A DNA stretch of 9,197 nucleotides from an uncultured Porphyromonadaceae bacterium (GTDB lineage: Bacteria > Bacteroidota > Bacteroidia > Bacteroidales > Muribaculaceae): NCBI GenBank assembly GCA_905193395.1, contig CAJJOO010000032.1, positions 1 through 9,197 on the forward strand, given 5' to 3'. The notes beneath the pieces were generated by a model. That model had not been told where the DNA came from. It saw nothing but the letters and a program-made list of their open reading frames with translations, and did no database searches. The position numbers and the translations under genes were made by a program. Below, piece by piece: positions 6,665-9,197 of this stretch; the stretch's first letter is position 1, and each line of letters begins with the position of its first letter.

Positions 6665-7141
6665 TCAGTTTTCGTTTTCCTTGATCTGCGGAGCGAAGGT
6701 AAAACTGGTGACACCGTTGTCGGGGAGTTCATCGGTAGTGGCGACAACCACGACGTTGAAGGCCATCATGGAGAAGGCAGGGGATTTGTCGACGGCATAA
6801 ACCGGCGCATAGATTTCAAGGAGGTGGTTGCCGAGTTCGGCTTCTTCGCTGACATAGATTTCAAAAGCGAAAGGAGGTGTGCCGGAAGTTCCCAGGCGCA
6901 TATAGTCCCAGAAATATTCGGCATAGGTGATGAGGGCTTCCTTGCCTTTTTCGTTGTTGACCACGTTGATGGCGTCGATTGTGAAGGGCTGACCCTGGAC
7001 ACAGTAGATAGTGCCGTCGACGTATGTCGCTCCGGAAATGTCGACGATGAAGTCCACGTCGGGCAAATCATCGTCGTCGTTGCATGATGTGAAAGCCAGC
7101 AACGGCAGTGCAAAAATCATCAAATAGAGAAATCGTTTCAT
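6665..7141 (-). CDS. Small lipoprotein of unknown function, probably surface exposed
   Basis: This 158-residue protein starts MKRFLYLMIFALPLLAFTSC, a lipoprotein signal peptide with the lipobox ending at Cys20. The residues after it are NDDDD; acidic residues directly after the Cys are the Bacteroidetes export signal that sends lipoproteins to the outer leaflet of the outer membrane. The mature part (about 27-158) is beta-strand rich, with YVDGTIYCVQGQPFTIDAINVV early and GNHLLEIYAPVYAVDKS late, suggesting one Ig-like beta-sandwich. I do not recognise the family. The frame is open upstream to 7324, but the Arg/Pro-rich extension does not look like protein and would bury the signal peptide, so the ATG at 7139-7141 is preferred. 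No TAnnTTTG promoter is seen upstream. It reads in the same direction as clpB, 205 nt after it, and converges on rpmH. Confidence 0.82.
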   Translation of the reverse strand: MKRFLYLMIFALPLLAFTSCNDDDDLPDVDFIVDISGATYVDGTIYCVQGQPFTIDAINVVNNEKGKEALITYAEYFWDYMRLGTSGTPPFAFEIYVSEEAELGNHLLEIYAPVYAVDKSPAFSMMAFNVVVVATTDELPDNGVTSFTFAPQIKENEN

Positions 7142-7249
7142 GACAATCTTGAGTTTTGGAAATGAAATTGTTATGCAGTAATAACGGTGTGGGGGCGCGT
7201 TTGGTTCACGGAAGTGCGTGAAAGTGGGCGCTAAGCGGCCCCGATACAG

Positions 7250-7294
7250 CCGTCCCCGCCCGTGCGGGATCTTTGGCCCGACGGACGGGGACGG
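7250..7294. terminator. Long GC-rich hairpin between clpB and the lipoprotein gene
   Basis: Arms 7250-7263 and 7281-7294 (outer part CCGTCCCCG with CGGGGACGG) pair over 14 positions with one C-A mismatch. The stem then continues as CGGG (7265-7268) with CCCG (7277-7280) after a single bulged G, leaving an 8-nt loop. It lies 53-97 nt after the clpB stop, where a terminator would be expected. No T-run follows on the minus strand, so it could instead be an RNA-stabilising structure in a longer transcript. The rest of the 7142-7346 gap holds only a 6-bp hairpin (7205-7210 with 7217-7222). Confidence 0.6.
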
Positions 7295-7346
7295 AATGTG
7301 TGGGGGAACCCGCGGGGCGGACACCCGGACCGCGGAGTGATATTAA

Positions 7347-9197
7347 TCAGTTGCGGAACATCAGCGTCTGCGAGTCTTTGTCGAGGTCTATAACGATGGG
7401 ATTGTCGCGGTTGACCTTGTGGGCCAGGATGTCCTTTGACAACTGGTTGAGGACGAGACGGTGGATAGCCCTCTTGACGGGACGTGCGCCGAATTCGGGG
7501 TCGAAGCCTTCGTCGGCCAGGAACGATAGGGCCTCGGAGGTGATGCTGAGTTCGATACCGGCGGATGCGCGGAGCATCTTCTGTATGGAACCGATCTGCA
7601 GACCTACGATTTCCTCGATTTCGGGACGGTCGAGCGGGGTGAACATTATAATCTCGTCGATACGGTTGAGGAACTCGGGACGGATGGTCTGCTTGAGCAT
7701 GTCGAGGACCTGGTTCTTGGTGTTCTCGACCACTTCCGCCTTGTTCTCGGGCGTCATCTTGGCGAAGTTGTCGCGGATAACGGCCGAACCCATGTTGGAG
7801 GTCATAATGATGATGGTGTTCTTGAAGTTGACGTTTCGGCCCTTGTTGTCGGTGAGGCGTCCGTCGTCGAGCACCTGCAACAGGATGTTGAAGACATCGG
7901 GGTGGGCCTTTTCGATTTCATCGAAGAGAACGAATAGGGCTTGGGGCGTACGGCCTCGGTGAGTTGGCCGCCCTCGTCGTAACCGACGTATCCCGGAGGC
8001 GCACCGACAAGACGGGAGACGGAGTGTTTCTCCTGATACTCGCTCATGTCGATACGGGTCATCATGTTCTCGTCGTCGAAGAGGTATTCGGCCAGGGCCT
8101 TGGCAAGTTCGGTCTTGCCGACGCCGGTGGTACCGAGGAAGATGAAGGAGCCGATGGGGCGTTTGGGGTCGTTGAGGCCGGCACGCGAACGGCGCACGGC
8201 GTCGGCGATTGCCGTAATGGCTTCCTGCTGACCAACGACACGTTTGTGAAGTTCCTCCTCGAGATGAAGCAGTTTTTCCTGCTCGCTCTGCACCATCTTG
8301 CTGACGGGGATACCGGTCCAGCGGGATACGACGTCGGCAATGTCGTCGGCATCGACTTCCTCCTTGATGAGGGCTTTTTCGCCCTGCATGTCCTTGAGTT
8401 GCTGCTGGATGGCGGCGTTTTCCTGTTCCTTGGCCTGAATCTTGGAATAACGGATTTCGGCCACGCGGGCATAGTCGCCTGCGCGTTCGGCACGTTCGGC
8501 CTCGAAGCCGAGTTGCTCGATGTCGATCTTGTTCTGCTGGATGCGATTGATGAGTTCCTTTTCGGCTTTCCATTTTGCCGAATATTCGTTCTCCTCCTCG
8601 CGCAGACCGGCGATTTCCTTTTCGATTTCCTTGACCTTGTCCTTCATGCCCTCGCGCTTGATGGCCTCGCGTTCGATTTCCTTCTGGGCGATGCGGCGGG
8701 TGATGTCATCGAGCGCCTGGGGAACGGAGTCAATCTCGAGTTTGAGTTTCGAGGCGGCCTCGTCGATGAGGTCGATGGCCTTGTCGGGGAGGAAACGGTC
8801 GGTTATATAACGTTCGGATAACTGGACGGCGGCCACGATAGCCTCGTCGCGGATACGCACCTTGTGGTGGTTTTCGTAACGCTCCTTCAGACCGCGGAGA
8901 ATGGCGATGGCGCTGAGTTCGTCGGGTTCGTTGACCATGACTTTCTGGAAGCGGCGTTCCAGGGCCTTGTCCTTTTCAAAATATTTCTGATATTCGTCGA
9001 GGGTGGTGGCGCCGATGCTGCGGAGTTCGCCGCGGGCAAGAGCGGGCTTGAGGATGTTGGCGGCATCCATCGCGCCTTCACCTTTACCGGCGCCGACGAG
9101 GGTGTGGATTTCGTCGATGAAGAGGATGATTTCGCCGTCGGCGGCCGTGACTTCGTTTACGATGGCCTTGAGGCGTTCCTCGAATTCACCTTTATAT
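7347..9197 (-). pseudogene. clpB: ClpB disaggregase gene, 5' truncated by the window and internally frameshifted
   Basis: ClpB is a hexameric cytosolic AAA+ ATPase that, with DnaK, extracts proteins from aggregates. Reading leftward from the right edge, the protein shows the end of the first AAA domain: Walker B ILFIDE (about 9112-9129), sensor GATTLDEY and arginine finger LERRFQ. A long charged coiled-coil middle domain follows, then the second AAA domain with Walker A GTTGVGKT (8111-8134) and the pore-loop segment GYVGYDEGG. Near 7930 the frame breaks: the upstream frame runs from KPYS into 42 unrelated residues and stops at 7802, while the rest ([28 protein letters not shown], ending MFRN) continues one frame over to the stop at 7347-7349. 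The remaining coding sequence on both sides is well conserved, so this is either a very recent mutation or a sequence error. The N-terminal domain and first Walker A lie outside the window. Confidence 0.93.
7929..7935 (-). other. Frameshift junction in clpB (about 4 nt missing)
   Basis: The family sequence expected here is [15 protein letters not shown]. On the minus strand the window reads TAT TCG then TT CTC TTC GAT, so about four bases are missing between the Ser codon and the Leu-Phe-Asp codons. The loss is consistent with collapse of a TCGGTCG-type short repeat to TCG. The nearby codon giving RPKPY where RRKPY is usual (CCC in place of CGC) is a second change within about 12 bases. There is no homopolymer at the junction itself. 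Confidence 0.8.

Noticed and set aside
7142..7324. N-terminal extension of the lipoprotein to 7324
   Set aside because: It would put 61 Pro/Arg/His-rich residues before an obvious lipoprotein signal peptide and would cover the GC-rich hairpin.
7921..7950. Programmed ribosomal frameshift in clpB
   Set aside because: Conserved Val-Val codons are missing, not just re-read, and no slippery sequence is seen; the family is not known to use recoding here.
8111..8134. Walker A GTTGVGKT in place of GPTGVGKT as a defect in ClpB
   Set aside because: It still fits GxxxxGKT, and as I recall Thr at this place is normal in Bacteroidetes ClpB.

Overview
The window looks like chromosome from a GC-rich member of the Bacteroidales, most likely a Muribaculaceae-type gut bacterium. 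Evidence: two promoters match the Bacteroidetes pattern (TTTG, 20 bp, TAnnTTTG); genes lack clear Shine-Dalgarno sequences; a lipoprotein has an Asp-rich stretch right after its lipobox Cys; and the L34, ClpB, LysE-type and CBM9-like proteins have a Bacteroidales character. The family-level assignment is inference from remembered protein families, not from a search.

Layout. (a) 2-1102, plus strand: the C-terminal part of a secreted subtilisin-like (S8) protease, cut by the left edge, with a C-terminus that resembles a type IX secretion sorting signal. (b) 1168-6245, plus strand: a promoter and a tight five-gene operon encoding a LysE-type exporter, a CBM9-like protein, a periplasmic transglutaminase-like protein, an SH3b-NlpC/P60 endopeptidase and a signal-peptide-bearing dipeptide epimerase. 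Gaps are 18, 22, -4 and 34 nt. (c) 6306-6595: a promoter, the small gene rpmH (ribosomal protein L34, 51 aa) and a strong GNRA-loop terminator hairpin. (d) 6590-6657: two near-identical 23-nt direct repeats. (e) 6665-7141, minus strand: a small lipoprotein of unknown function, probably surface exposed. (f) 7142-7346: a non-coding gap with a long GC-rich hairpin. (g) 7347-9197, minus strand: the disaggregase gene clpB, cut by the right edge and broken by a net -1 frameshift near 7930.

How the genes work together. The last two operon genes are the counterparts of the YkfC/YkfB pair: a gamma-D-glutamyl-diamino acid endopeptidase that releases L-Ala-D-Glu from murein peptides, and an epimerase that converts it to L-Ala-L-Glu. 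The operon therefore most likely scavenges or recycles cell-wall peptides. Unlike the textbook cytosolic pathway, both enzymes have export signals, so the chemistry may happen in the periplasm. The roles of the transglutaminase-like, CBM9-like and LysE-type members are not known. rpmH and clpB are housekeeping genes unrelated to the operon.

I found no tRNA, rRNA, CRISPR array, transposase, phage gene or obvious defence system. No gene-free stretch exceeds about 205 nt.
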